From Streptomyces sp. NRRL S-31 (GTDB lineage Bacteria; Actinomycetota; Actinomycetes; Streptomycetales; Streptomycetaceae): DNA of 64,000 nt. The notes beneath the pieces are model-generated. The model ran no database searches, was not told the origin of the DNA, and was given only the letters and a program-made list of their open reading frames with translations. The position numbers were made by a program, and so were the translations under genes. The stretch covers positions 1 to 64,000 of the forward strand of contig NZ_JOCB01000026.1 of NCBI RefSeq assembly GCF_000718775.1, given 5' to 3'. How positions within the stretch are numbered: the first letter of the stretch is position 1; the number at the start of each line of letters is the position of its first letter. Below, piece after piece: positions 28,101 through 35,854 of the stretch.

Positions 28101-28634
28101 GACGCACCCGGCGCGGTCGGCCTCCGCGGCGGGCAGTTCGCCGTCGGCGCCGGCCGCGAGGTCGGTGGGGAAGCGGCCCTCGGTCCGCAGCAGGTGCCCC
28201 ACCGGGATGTCGAGGTGCCCGGTCGCCTCCTGGTAGGCCGCGCGCGCGGCGCCGAGCAGGGTGCGCAGCGTGCCGTCGCGGGTGACGGTCAGGCCCAGCG
28301 GGAAGGCGGTCGCCCGTCCGGTGCCGGGGTCCGTGTGGCCGGTGACGACCTGGACCCGTGTGGTGTCGGTGGCCCGGGCCGCCAGCAGCGCGAGGACGGC
28401 GCCGGTCAGCACGTGGGCCAGGGCGGACCGGTCCCGGGTCAGCTCCCGGCAGCGGGCCGCGCGGTCGGCGGGCAGTGGGACGACGACCCGGTTGTGGGCC
28501 GGGTCCGGGGTGTGGGTGAGGAAGTCGCGCGGCAGCAGCGTCGGCTGTTCCCAGGCGGCGAGGCGGGACCGCCAGTACTCGGCCTGCTCCGGGTGGGTCT
28601 GCAAGGCCCGGCTGAGCTGGAACGGGGTGGTCAT
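22158..28634 (-). CDS. NRPS: partial C - A(Ser) - T - C(altered) - A(basic, Dap?) - T - TE
   Basis: A 2158-aa assembly-line enzyme. Domains by eye: the C-terminal lobe of a condensation domain (1-240) without an HHxxxDG motif; A (about 260-750); T (FFALGGDSIMM); C (870-1290) whose core reads HAAALDG, with the second, catalytic His replaced by Ala (25646-25626); A (1320-1790); T (FFDLGGHSLAA); TE (1930-2158, GHSAG, Asp, terminal HGGHH). The first pocket reads D-V-W-H-F-S-L-V-D-K, the EntF serine code. The second reads D-I-W-E-L-T-A-D-D-K, whose acidic residues fit a diamino acid, consistent with the Dap genes downstream. ATG 28634 has AAGGA upstream; GTG 28661 is an alternative. Confidence 0.9.
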   Translation of the reverse strand: MTTPFQLSRALQTHPEQAEYWRSRLAAWEQPTLLPRDFLTHTPDPAHNRVVVPLPADRAARCRELTRDRSALAHVLTGAVLALLAARATDTTRVQVVTGHTDPGTGRATAFPLGLTVTRDGTLRTLLGAARAAYQEATGHLDIPVGHLLRTEGRFPTDLAAGADGELPAAEADRAGCVLQWDVRLRAARPRLVLRYRTDLFTRATAVRLAGAYVRLLTATTREPDAPFGPLLDADPAEREAIDRFNATAADLPADATLHGFLTGQAARTPERIAIRDDGTTYAELDRRTDRLAHRLREAGVRPGTIVGVCLPRGPLALTAVYAVLKAGGAYLPIDPTLPANRVAHLMEDSAAQVVVGDPAARAALPFTGTFVDATAPGALDGDAPAPADGAGPDDLCYVIYTSGSTGRPKGVMLEHRAVVNRLVWMQRAYPLTEDDVVLHKTPFTFDVSVWEIFWWALAGASVCTLPPGRERDPAALVARIAEHRVTTTHFVPSMLQAFLHYVAEDSAALATLRRVFASGEALGTPHALRFAELLTEPYGTSLVNLYGPTEAAVDVTHFPCADTDPRRPVPLGRPIDNLLLRVRTRAGTTAPIGTPGELCVGGAGLARGYLGSPELTAERFTEDPELPGGRIYRTGDLARWLPDGTLEYLGRLDTQIKIRGYRVEPAEIEHVAEGTPGVTACAVVAVADPAGHRRLCAYVVPGDGYDEEALRDRLATELPPYMVPGTVVTVPAIPTTHNGKRDTAALPPPRPAAPRTRRRAPAGETAVRLADIWARVLGVRDIGLDDNFFALGGDSIMMVRVLAEARRAGLDFSFQDLFAHPTLAALEPRVRREGQDPGATRPLALLAPADVPRLPPDAQDAYPLSALQTGLLYEVELTGHRPGLYHDIVSFRVPEPPDPEAFRAAAALVAARHPMLRTSLHVSGYSQPVQIVHGDTPDPVEVTDLSHLDEAARERALDDHYARELARGFRPETGGLVRVALHLLGEQGYQYSLSYHAAALDGWSVSVVHHDLFAAYLALRAGRAPSLTPLGTGYQDFVRLEREAAASAASRAFWDDLLDGHEGGRLPRLPGAAGTDGVAQHDVPLPDGVPAGVTRVAGQLNVPVKSVLMAAHLAVLALVTGTDDVLTGYEHSGRPETADGDRVTGLFLNTVPFRVRVGDGSWADLVRAAYRAETALLPHRRYPMSEMKRHRSTREPLFEAVFNFTHFHVLDELRREHGLRLERGRVASETEFPFRAEFWQDAFTGTVALSLHHHPGEFPPEQIQRIAGYYRRALELLVTDPDAGVRDVSLLGGPERALLADFAGPARELPPGGLLGLFAAQVAARPRTTAVQHGTHTLDYRELDDRSARLAARLAAAGVRPGDVVAVPMDRGIPWAVTVLAVLRLGAVYLPQDPGDPAERLRAMLTRSACRHVLTTAGHRDTLERALAAADGTGPAVLDYAEPADGDDDPAPARPAVPGPAPAPADPAYLIFTSGSTGEPKGALVHHRGMLNHLLAKTDALRLTGDDVVAQVATQCFDISVWQLLAAWLVGGRTVIYGADVVTDLPAFAQALQDDAVSVLEVVPSFLDALLGELDLRPRELTALRWNLVTGEAFPPALSRRWFDRYDVPMVNAYGPTETSDDVTHHILTAPATGKRVPVGRPIANTGIHVVGPDGRHVPVGTYGEILVTGTAVGLGYLNDPERTARAFVPNTLDDTSAVLYRTGDIGRWLPGGVLDCAGRRDHQTKVRGHRVEPGEVEGALARVPGVDHAVVLPRRDGGRDLLAAWYTGTADPRPEALRAALARFLPRYLLPDVFERLDAFPVTRNGKVDRAALGRRPLDTAVRPAAPPPENEAEAGMTAAFADVLGLPVDRVGVTDSFFDLGGHSLAAMRLAARLPGGLTLRDVVAHPTARALARRAPHPTAPDRAGEPLTDLTGLTGLTVNAGPGPDGPPATVVCFPFAGGTPASYLELTRALHRTGAPVRVLAADYAGTGPAGLAALLAGRAEGPLVLLGHSAGAAPALDTAFALRAAGRAPDHVFLVASVPRADAPGDPREHLGRTDEEVLDWLARNAGPDAVTALPADRRHRLAEDFRQDTAAAARSWARLSALPPQAVLDGPVTLLLADDDPLTRDHAQHAHRWARFTGAFTLSPVAHGGHHLNATRPDLLAEQVRKAVGP

Positions 28635-28666
28635 GGTGTCCTTCGTCTGCGTCGTGGGCACGGCGG

Positions 28667-31600
28667 TCAGAGGTCGAAGTCGGGCAGTCGCGCGGCCGGT
28701 GTCGCGGTGTACGCCCGGCGCACCGGGGCCGTGGGATCGGTGAGCAGGTCGTCCAGGGCCGTCCGGTACTCGCCGAGGAGCAGGGCGGCGGACGCGTGGT
28801 CGTAGAGGTCGGTGGCGTACTCCAGGTCCAGCCGGAGTCCGTCGGGCCCCGGGTACGCCTGGAGGTTGAGGTCGAACCGGGTGGTGCCCGGGTTCAGCAG
28901 CCGGGTGCGCGCGATCAGGCCGGCGCCGCGCAGGACGTGGAAGTCGATGTCCTGGAGGGCGAACAGCACGTCGAACAGCGGGTTGCGGCCGGGGTCGGGC
29001 GGCATTCCGAGCCGTCGTGCCAGTCGCGGGTACGGCGGTCCCTGGTGAGACAGGGCCCCGATGGCGAGCCGGTCCGCCTGGGCCACCAGCGCGTCCAGCG
29101 TGGTGTCCTCGGTGAGCCGCACCCGCAGACAGGCCGTGTTGACGAACATGCCCACGACGTCGGCGAATTCGGGGCGGGTCCGGCCGCTGGTGGGGGTTCC
29201 CACGACGAAGTCGGTGCGTCCGGAGAGCCGGGCCAGCGCGGCGGCCCAGGCGGCGAACAGCACGCCGAACGGTGTGGTGCGGTGGCGTCGGGCGGCCGTC
29301 CGGACCGCGGCGTGGCGGCCGGCGTCCAGCACGGCGCTCGTCACGGCGCCCCGGGCGGCCCGGTGGGCCCCGCGGGGGCGGTCGACGGGCAGCACGGGTT
29401 CGGTCGGCACGTCCGACAATTGGCGCAGCCAGTAGTCCTCGTGGTCGGCGTCGGCGCCCCGGTCCGCGCGTTCGCGGGCCCAGCGGGCCGCCGTGCGGTA
29501 GCCGGCGGCCCGCTCGGGCGGCTCCTCGCCGCCGTACGCGGCCAGGAGCCGCGTCAGGAGCAGTCGCAGCGAGACGCCGTCGAAGACGATGTGGTGGGTG
29601 TCGAGGTACAGCTCGTGCCGGTCCTCGGCTCCGGTGCGTACGAGCAGGGCGCGCAGCAGCGGGGAGCCGTCGGGCCGGTCGGGCGCGAAGGGGCGTACGA
29701 ACCCGGTGACGGCGGCTTCGTCGGGCGCGTCCAGGAAGGTGAACTCCGGTGCGCCGGGTGCCGCCGGTTCCTGCCGTACGCCGGTGCCGTCGACGGTGAA
29801 CCGCATCCGCAGTGCCTCTTCGTGGGCGACGACCGAGGTGAGCGCGTCCCTGAGCCGCCCGGCATCGAGCGGCCCGGTGAGTTCCACCGCGACGGGGACG
29901 TTGTAGGCGAGGGAGTCGGGTTCCGCCTGCCAGACGGCGAACAGGCCCTGCTGGGCGGGGTGGAGGGGGGCCGGGCCGGGGGCCGGGCCGGGGAGGTCGT
30001 CCGCGGGGGCGGGGGCGGCCGTCGCCACGGCGCGTGCCATCGCGTCGAGGGTGGGCGCGGCGAACGCCTCGGCGTAGCCGAGCCGCACGGACGCGTCGCG
30101 CTGGAGCCGGCCCAGGAGCACGCCGAGCCGCAGCGAATCGCCGCCCAGCAGGAAGAAGTCGGCGTCGGGTCCGAGGTCCGCGGCGTCCAGTTCCAGGACG
30201 TCCGCCCAGAGCCGGGCCAGCTCCTGTTCACCGTCGGTCGGTTCGCGCCGCCGTGCCCGTGGGGCGGGTTCGTCCGGCGGTACGGGCAGGGCGTGCCGGT
30301 CGACCTTGCCGTTCGCGCTCAGCGGCAGCCGGTCCAGCCGGACGAACCGGTCGGGGCAGAGGTAGCCGGGCAGCCGCTCGCGCAGCCGGCGGCGGATCAC
30401 CGCGGCCTCCTCGTCGGGTGCGACCACGTACGCGGTCAGGGAGCGTTCCCCGCCGGGCTCCCCCATGACGCGGGTGTACGCGTCGGTCACGCCGGGCAGG
30501 GCCAGCAGCGCGGCGTTGACCTCGGCCGGTTCCACCAGGTGCCCGCGGATCTTGACCTGGTCGTCCCGCCGGCCGTGGAAGTGCAGCAGCCCGTCCCCGT
30601 CGGCGTGGACCAGGTCGCCGGTGCGGTAGTGGCGCACGCCGTCCAGGGTGACGAACGCGCGCTCGGTCAGGGCGGGATCGGCCAGGTAGCCGCGGGCGAG
30701 CCCGGCGCCGGCGACGTACAGCTCGCCGACGGTGCCGGCGGGCACCGGGCGGCCCCGCTCGTCGCAGATCCGGACGGTGGTGCCGGGCAGGGGCCGGCCG
30801 ATCGGCAGCGGGCCCCGGACGCCGTCGGGTACCGGGAAGGTGGTGGTGAAGGTGGTGTTCTCGGTGGGGCCGTAGCCGTTGACGACGGTGAGGTCCGGGC
30901 AGGCCGCGCGCACGCGGGCCACGTGTCCGGGGGAGACGACGTCCCCGCCGGTCACCAGGGTGGTGAGGGAGCCGAAGGCGGCCGGGTGCTCCCGCGCGAC
31001 ACGGTGGAAGAGCGGGGCGGTGACCCAGGCCAGGGTGATGCCGCCGTCCCGCAGCGCCTGTCCGAGGCGCCAGGGCACGACGGCCGTCTCGTGGTCGACG
31101 ACGTGTAGCGAGGCGCCGTTCAGCAGGGCGCCCCAGATCTCGAAGGTCGCCGCGTCGAAGGCGAGCGACGCGGCCTGGAGCACGCGCTGCCGCGGTGAGA
31201 AGTCGAGGTAGTCGGTGTGCGTGACCAGCCGGAGCACACCGCGGTGTTCGACCATCACGCCCTTGGGCCGTCCGGTGCTGCCGGAGGTGAACATGACGTA
31301 GGCGAGCGGTGAGCGCCCGGCGGGGGCGGGCGGCGACGCGCCGTCGGGCTCCGGGGCGCCGTCGCCGGCGGCGAGGCGGGACAGCTCCCCCAGGCCGTGG
31401 GTGGTGGCCGGCCCGGGGGCCGTGAACCGCTCGCGGACCCGGTCGGGGCAGACCACCAGGCGCAGCCGCGCCGCTTCGGTGATCCGGGCGAGGCGGTCCG
31501 CGGGGTGGGCCGGGTCGAGGGGCACGTAGGCCCCGCCGGCGAGGACGACGGCGAGCAGCGCCACGATGGAGTCGGCGGACCTGTCGAAGGCCAGGCCGAC

Positions 31601-31783
31601 CGGGGTCTCGCGGGTCACGCCCAGCCGGCGCAGTCCGGCCGCGGCCGTCGCCGCGCGCCGGTGGAGCTGACGGTAGGTCAGGACCGTGTCCCCGGCGACG
31701 ACCGCCGGGGACACGGGACGGGCGCGGACCTGTGCGCGGAAACGGTCCTCGATCAATCCGTCCCAGGACGGAGGGTGACTCAT
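28667..31783 (-). CDS. NRPS initiation enzyme: A(Val) - T - C
   Basis: A 1038-aa NRPS. A (about 15-510) has FTSGSTGRPKG, GYGPTEN and the A8 motif VKIRGHLVEPAEV. T (FFLLGGDSLRL) and C (about 625-1038, intact HHIVFDG) follow. The pocket residues by eye are D-A-F-W-V-G-G-T-F-K, close to known valine codes. With no N-terminal C domain it starts a chain; its C-terminal C domain should condense Val with the residue on the next protein, which has only a partial C domain. ATG 31783 has GGAG six bases upstream. It is the first gene of the minus-strand operon, about 345 bases from a promoter with a CsoR-type box. Confidence 0.9.
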   Translation of the reverse strand: MSHPPSWDGLIEDRFRAQVRARPVSPAVVAGDTVLTYRQLHRRAATAAAGLRRLGVTRETPVGLAFDRSADSIVALLAVVLAGGAYVPLDPAHPADRLARITEAARLRLVVCPDRVRERFTAPGPATTHGLGELSRLAAGDGAPEPDGASPPAPAGRSPLAYVMFTSGSTGRPKGVMVEHRGVLRLVTHTDYLDFSPRQRVLQAASLAFDAATFEIWGALLNGASLHVVDHETAVVPWRLGQALRDGGITLAWVTAPLFHRVAREHPAAFGSLTTLVTGGDVVSPGHVARVRAACPDLTVVNGYGPTENTTFTTTFPVPDGVRGPLPIGRPLPGTTVRICDERGRPVPAGTVGELYVAGAGLARGYLADPALTERAFVTLDGVRHYRTGDLVHADGDGLLHFHGRRDDQVKIRGHLVEPAEVNAALLALPGVTDAYTRVMGEPGGERSLTAYVVAPDEEAAVIRRRLRERLPGYLCPDRFVRLDRLPLSANGKVDRHALPVPPDEPAPRARRREPTDGEQELARLWADVLELDAADLGPDADFFLLGGDSLRLGVLLGRLQRDASVRLGYAEAFAAPTLDAMARAVATAAPAPADDLPGPAPGPAPLHPAQQGLFAVWQAEPDSLAYNVPVAVELTGPLDAGRLRDALTSVVAHEEALRMRFTVDGTGVRQEPAAPGAPEFTFLDAPDEAAVTGFVRPFAPDRPDGSPLLRALLVRTGAEDRHELYLDTHHIVFDGVSLRLLLTRLLAAYGGEEPPERAAGYRTAARWARERADRGADADHEDYWLRQLSDVPTEPVLPVDRPRGAHRAARGAVTSAVLDAGRHAAVRTAARRHRTTPFGVLFAAWAAALARLSGRTDFVVGTPTSGRTRPEFADVVGMFVNTACLRVRLTEDTTLDALVAQADRLAIGALSHQGPPYPRLARRLGMPPDPGRNPLFDVLFALQDIDFHVLRGAGLIARTRLLNPGTTRFDLNLQAYPGPDGLRLDLEYATDLYDHASAALLLGEYRTALDDLLTDPTAPVRRAYTATPAARLPDFDL

Positions 31784-32133
31784 GGCGTTCTCCAGGTGCG
31801 GCCGGACAACGGGCGGATCGGATGTCGACGTGGGATTCGCGGTTTCGGGAACGGCCGGGCGCACGAAGTGCGGGCATCGGGAGCCGAACCGCGGATATCG
31901 CGGCGGAACACCCGGATGTCGCGGCTGATCCCGGTTATCCGGGCGGGAAAGTCCGGGTGATCACCGGTGGCGACATCGTCCCGGTATTTCGCTGTGGGGG
32001 GCGTGACGCTCCTGGCCTGCACAGCGAACAGAAAGGTTCCACAAATGCCGCTCCCCCGTGCGGATTGACGGTCCCGGGCGAGTGCGCTTACGGACCGACT
32101 CGGCCAGTGGCACATACGCGGGCTGCCGCATCA

Positions 32134-32162
32134 CTTATACCTATACCCCCTAGGGGAAGCAA
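32134..32162 (-). promoter_or_regulatory. Promoter of the minus NRPS operon with CsoR-type box in the spacer
   Basis: On the minus strand, TTGCTT (32162-32157), exactly 17 bp and TATAAG (32139-32134) form a good promoter. The spacer is occupied by a CsoR-type box (ATACCCCCTAGGGGAAG on the plus strand, 32143-32159), so repressor binding would block polymerase. The resulting leader before the NRPS start at 31783 is about 345 nt. Confidence 0.65.
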
Positions 32163-32342
32163 GGTGTTCGGCCAGGGAGACGGAGGCTGTCCGTGCCGTT
32201 GTGAACCCTCGGATTACCGCTCGATTACCTGATCCCCGGTTGTGTCCCTGGCACAGGTGAGAGCGGCTTCGGTGCCTCTTTTCTCCCCAAGTGACCCCCT
32301 CCCCCGGCACTGTTCCGCCCTACGGAATAGCGATCTTCCCCG

Positions 32343-32369
32343 TTGACAACGGCTACCCCCGTAGGGTTT
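32343..32369 (+). promoter_or_regulatory. Probable plus-strand promoter element with CsoR-type box
   Basis: TTGACA (32343-32348) is followed at 32353-32369 by CTACCCCCGTAGGGTTT, a degenerate form of the box. The -10 is not clear (GTTTCC or TTTCCT at 17-18 bp). It lies about 450 bases upstream of the plus-strand NRPS operon. The rest of 31784-32814 holds no recognised gene apart from candidate leader ORFs. Confidence 0.45.
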
Positions 32370-32460
32370 CCTCGGCACGGTCGCAACAGAGCACAGTCGG
32401 CGCCGGGTCGAGTACCGGGCAGAGCAACTGACGTTCGGTTGGAGATGGGGGACGGCAACG

Positions 32461-32514
32461 ATGGAGACATCGATGATGCAGATACCGATCGCGTCCACAG
32501 ATTGCCGCGTGTGA
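32461..32514 (+). CDS. Candidate 17-aa leader peptide
   Basis: ATG at 32461 opens a short frame (METSMMQIPIASTDCRV) that ends at TGA 32512-32514, between the copper-box promoter and the A-T-R NRPS gene. GGGGGA lies about eight bases upstream. It contains one Cys near the end. It could be a regulatory leader or chance; composition alone cannot decide on 17 codons. Confidence 0.2.
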   Translation: METSMMQIPIASTDCRV

Positions 32515-32814
32515 CGGCGTAGCCGCGCTATCGACCGCACGGCCGCTGAACTCACCCATCCGTTTTTCCAGCGCCGGCTGACCCTTTTCCGGCTGTGGCC
32601 GCCGAGCCGTGTCCGCATGCCCTCGGCGTGCCGGGCGCGGCGGCTTCCGCCTTTCGAATCCCGCCCGTCAGCCAACGACACCAGCACACCGGCGCCTCGG
32701 CCTCCAGCCCGCTCCGCCCCGGGTCGGCGCGATCCCAGGCATCGATTCCGTCCCGCGCCGCCGTGCGTGGACGGACAGTCAGCGTTCTCACACCCGCACT
32801 GGACGAGAGGACTC

Positions 32815-35800
32815 ATGGACATCATCGGGAAGCCGTACGCACAGGACCGGTTCGCCGCCGTGGCAGCGGCCCGTGGCGAGGCGACGGCGGTGGAGCACGA
32901 CGGCCGCCGGATCAGCTACGCCGAACTCGACGCGCGGGCGGACCGGTTCGCCCACCGCCTGCGGAGTCGCTCGGTGGGGCGCGGTTCGGTGGTCATGGTC
33001 CACCTGGAGCGGTCGATCGACCTGGTCGTGTCGTTCCTCGCGACGCTCAAGGCGGGCGCGGCCTACCTCCCGGTGGAGCCCGGCGTCCCCGACGACCGGA
33101 TCGCCGCCTACGTCAAGGAGACGGGCTGCGCGGTCGCCGTCACCCGCCCCGACCACGCGCACCGGTTCGCCGGGCTGCCGGTGACGGCCCTCGACCCGGA
33201 GGGGCCGGCCGCCGCGGGACCGCCCGCCGGACCGCCCCCGGTCGCCGTCGAGCCCTCGGACACCGCCTACGTCATCTACACCTCGGGGTCCACCGGCTCC
33301 CCGAAGGCCGTGCGGGTCTCCCACGCCTCCCTCGGCCATCTGTGCCGGACCGTGAACGAGCGGTACGGCGTCGGGCCGGACGACCGGGTGCTCCAGTTCG
33401 CCGCGCTCTCCTTCGACACCTCCGTGGAGCAGATCCTCAACACCCTGCTCAACGGAGCGACGCTCGTGCTGCCCGAGTACAACTGGGCGCCGAGCGAGCT
33501 GCCCGCCCGGCTCGTCTCGCTGGGCGTGACGGTCATGGACCTCACCCCGCCCTACTGGCGCGCCTTCCTCGCCGAACTCGCCCGCGACCCCCTCGGCCTG
33601 CCGGTGCGGCTCACCATCGTGGGCGGCAGCGCGGTGTACGCCGAGGACTGCCGGACCGCCCTGCGCCTGATGCCGGACTCACGGCTGGTCAACGCCTACG
33701 GCCTGACCGAGACGACGATCACCTCCTGCACCATGGAGATCACCGCGGAGGCGCTCCCGCCGCAGGGTCCCGCGCCCGTCGGCCGGCCCCTGCCGGAGAC
33801 GGTCGTCCACGTGCTGGACGAGGAGCTGAACCCGGTCCCGCCCGGACGGCACGGCGAGATCTACCTCGGCGGCCCCGGGGTCGCCCAGGGCTATCCGGCC
33901 GACGAGGCCGAGACCAGGAGGCGTTTCCTGACCCTGCCGGGGTCGGCGCCGGACGCGGGGCCCGTGTACCGCACGGGTGACCTGGGCGGCTGGACGGCCG
34001 GGGGCGACCTGGAGATCGTGGGGCGCGCCGACCGGCAGATCAAGATCCGTGGCTTCCGCGTCGAGCCGGCCGAGATCGAGGCGACACTGTCGGCGCACGA
34101 CCTCGTCGACGACGCGGCGGTGACGTCCTTCACCCACCGGGGGGAGGAGCAGCTCGCCGCCTACTTCACCGCGCGGCGCGCCGCCCACCGGCTCGACCCC
34201 GCGGAACTGCGCGCCTTCACCGCCCGGCACCTGCCCGCGTACCTGGTCCCGGCCCGGTTCGTCCAGCTCGACGCGATGCCGACGACGGCGCACGGCAAGA
34301 TCGACCTGGCCGCCCTGCCCGATCCCGCCGGGGTGCGGGCGGCGCCGTCGGCGGCCGGTGCCGGAGCCGCCCCCGCGAGCCTGGTCGAGCGCGCGGTCGC
34401 CGGTCTGTGGTGCCAGGTGCTCGGCGTGGACGAGGTGCGGCCCGACGACAACTTCTTCGCCCTCGGCGGCAACTCGATCCTCGCGGCCGAGCTGATGGCG
34501 AAGGTGCGGGCCTCGCTCGGGGTGCTGATCACCCAGGTGCGTCCCCTGATCCGGCTGCTGCTGGACGACGCGACACCGCGCGGGTTCGCCGCCGCGGTCG
34601 AATCGGCGCGGGCCGGCACGCTCAGCGCGGACGGCGCGGCCCAGGCCGACCTGCGCGCCGACACGGCCGTCGGGGTACCGATCGCCGCGGCGCCCGCGGG
34701 CGGGACCGCCTGGGCGGACCCCGCCCACGTCTTCCTCACCGGAGCCACCGGGTTCCTGGGCATCCACCTCCTGCGCGACCTGCTCGGGACCACCGGCGCC
34801 ACCGTGCACTGCCTTATACGGGCCCGGGACGCCCGGCACGCCACGGAGCGCCTCCAGGACACCGCGCGCCGCTACCTCGGCGAGGACCTGGCCGCCTTCG
34901 TGGTGTCCGGACGGATCTGCCCCGTGCCGGGCGACCTGGCGAAGCCGCGCTTCGGGCTCCCGGAAGCGGAGTTCGACCGCTTCGCCCGGGTGGTCGACGT
35001 CATCCACCACCCCGGCGGGCTGGTGAACTTCATCTACCCGTACTCCCACATGCGCCCGGCGAACGTCGAGGGCACCCGGGAGATCATCCGGATGGCCGGG
35101 CGCCACCGCAACATCCCCGTCCACTACGTCTCCACGATGGCCGTCATCTCGGGTTTCGGCACCGCCGGCGTCCGGCACGTCACGGAACGGACCCCGCTGG
35201 ACCACCCGGACCGGCTCTCCGTCGGCTACGTCGAGAGCAAGTGGGTCGCCGAGGGGCTGCTGCTGAACGCGGCCGCGCAGGGTCTGCCGGTCGCCGTCTA
35301 CCGCGCCGCCGACATCTCCGGCGACCGCGCGACCGGCGCCTGGAACACGGCCACCGAGATGTGCGCGATGAAGAAGTTCATCGTCGACACCGGGACCGCG
35401 CCCGTCGCCGAACTCCCCCTCGACTACACACCGGTCGACTGCTACTCCGCCGCGCTGCTGCACATCGCGTCGAGCAGGCTGCCGGCCGGCGAGGTCTACC
35501 ACCTGACCAATCCCGGGAAGGTGAACGTCTCCCTCCTGGTCGAGCGGCTGCGGGCGCACGGCCACACCATCCGCGAGATCCCCTGGGAGCAGTGGGTCGA
35601 CGGGATCGTGACGACCGCGGTCGAACGGCCCGACCACCCGATGACGCCCTTCGCCCCGCTCTTCATCGACCGCTGCTCCACCGGCGAGATGAGCGTGGCC
35701 GAGATGTACCTGGAGACGACGTTCCCCGTCTTCTCCCGGGACAACGTCGACGACGCGCTGCGCGGCAGCGGCATCGAGATCCCGCCCGTGGACGCGGCCT

Positions 35801-35847
35801 TGCTCGACCGCTACATCCGGTACCTGGCCTCCATCGACTTCCTGTGA
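32815..35847 (+). CDS. NRPS: A - T - thioester reductase (peptide-aldehyde type)
   Basis: This 1010-aa protein has A (about 15-500; IYTSGSTGSPKA, AYGLTETT, IKIRGFRVEPAEIE), T (FFALGGNSILAA) and a reductase domain (about 635-1010) with TGATGFLG for NADPH and YVESK for the catalytic Tyr/Lys. There is no condensation domain. Pocket residues by eye are D-T-E-D-I-G-A-I-T-K; the two acidic side chains in the pocket suggest a basic substrate such as arginine. The reductase would release it as an aldehyde. The next gene is an aminoacyl-tRNA transferase homologue, so bond formation may be tRNA-dependent rather than by a C domain. ATG 32815 has GAGAGG upstream. Confidence 0.9.
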   Translation: MDIIGKPYAQDRFAAVAAARGEATAVEHDGRRISYAELDARADRFAHRLRSRSVGRGSVVMVHLERSIDLVVSFLATLKAGAAYLPVEPGVPDDRIAAYVKETGCAVAVTRPDHAHRFAGLPVTALDPEGPAAAGPPAGPPPVAVEPSDTAYVIYTSGSTGSPKAVRVSHASLGHLCRTVNERYGVGPDDRVLQFAALSFDTSVEQILNTLLNGATLVLPEYNWAPSELPARLVSLGVTVMDLTPPYWRAFLAELARDPLGLPVRLTIVGGSAVYAEDCRTALRLMPDSRLVNAYGLTETTITSCTMEITAEALPPQGPAPVGRPLPETVVHVLDEELNPVPPGRHGEIYLGGPGVAQGYPADEAETRRRFLTLPGSAPDAGPVYRTGDLGGWTAGGDLEIVGRADRQIKIRGFRVEPAEIEATLSAHDLVDDAAVTSFTHRGEEQLAAYFTARRAAHRLDPAELRAFTARHLPAYLVPARFVQLDAMPTTAHGKIDLAALPDPAGVRAAPSAAGAGAAPASLVERAVAGLWCQVLGVDEVRPDDNFFALGGNSILAAELMAKVRASLGVLITQVRPLIRLLLDDATPRGFAAAVESARAGTLSADGAAQADLRADTAVGVPIAAAPAGGTAWADPAHVFLTGATGFLGIHLLRDLLGTTGATVHCLIRARDARHATERLQDTARRYLGEDLAAFVVSGRICPVPGDLAKPRFGLPEAEFDRFARVVDVIHHPGGLVNFIYPYSHMRPANVEGTREIIRMAGRHRNIPVHYVSTMAVISGFGTAGVRHVTERTPLDHPDRLSVGYVESKWVAEGLLLNAAAQGLPVAVYRAADISGDRATGAWNTATEMCAMKKFIVDTGTAPVAELPLDYTPVDCYSAALLHIASSRLPAGEVYHLTNPGKVNVSLLVERLRAHGHTIREIPWEQWVDGIVTTAVERPDHPMTPFAPLFIDRCSTGEMSVAEMYLETTFPVFSRDNVDDALRGSGIEIPPVDAALLDRYIRYLASIDFL

Positions 35848-35854
35848 GGTGGAC

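Noticed and set aside
31780..32115. 111-aa minus-strand frame before the NRPS
   Set aside because: No ribosome-binding site, weak codon bias and no homology visible; kept only as a possible leader in the findings.
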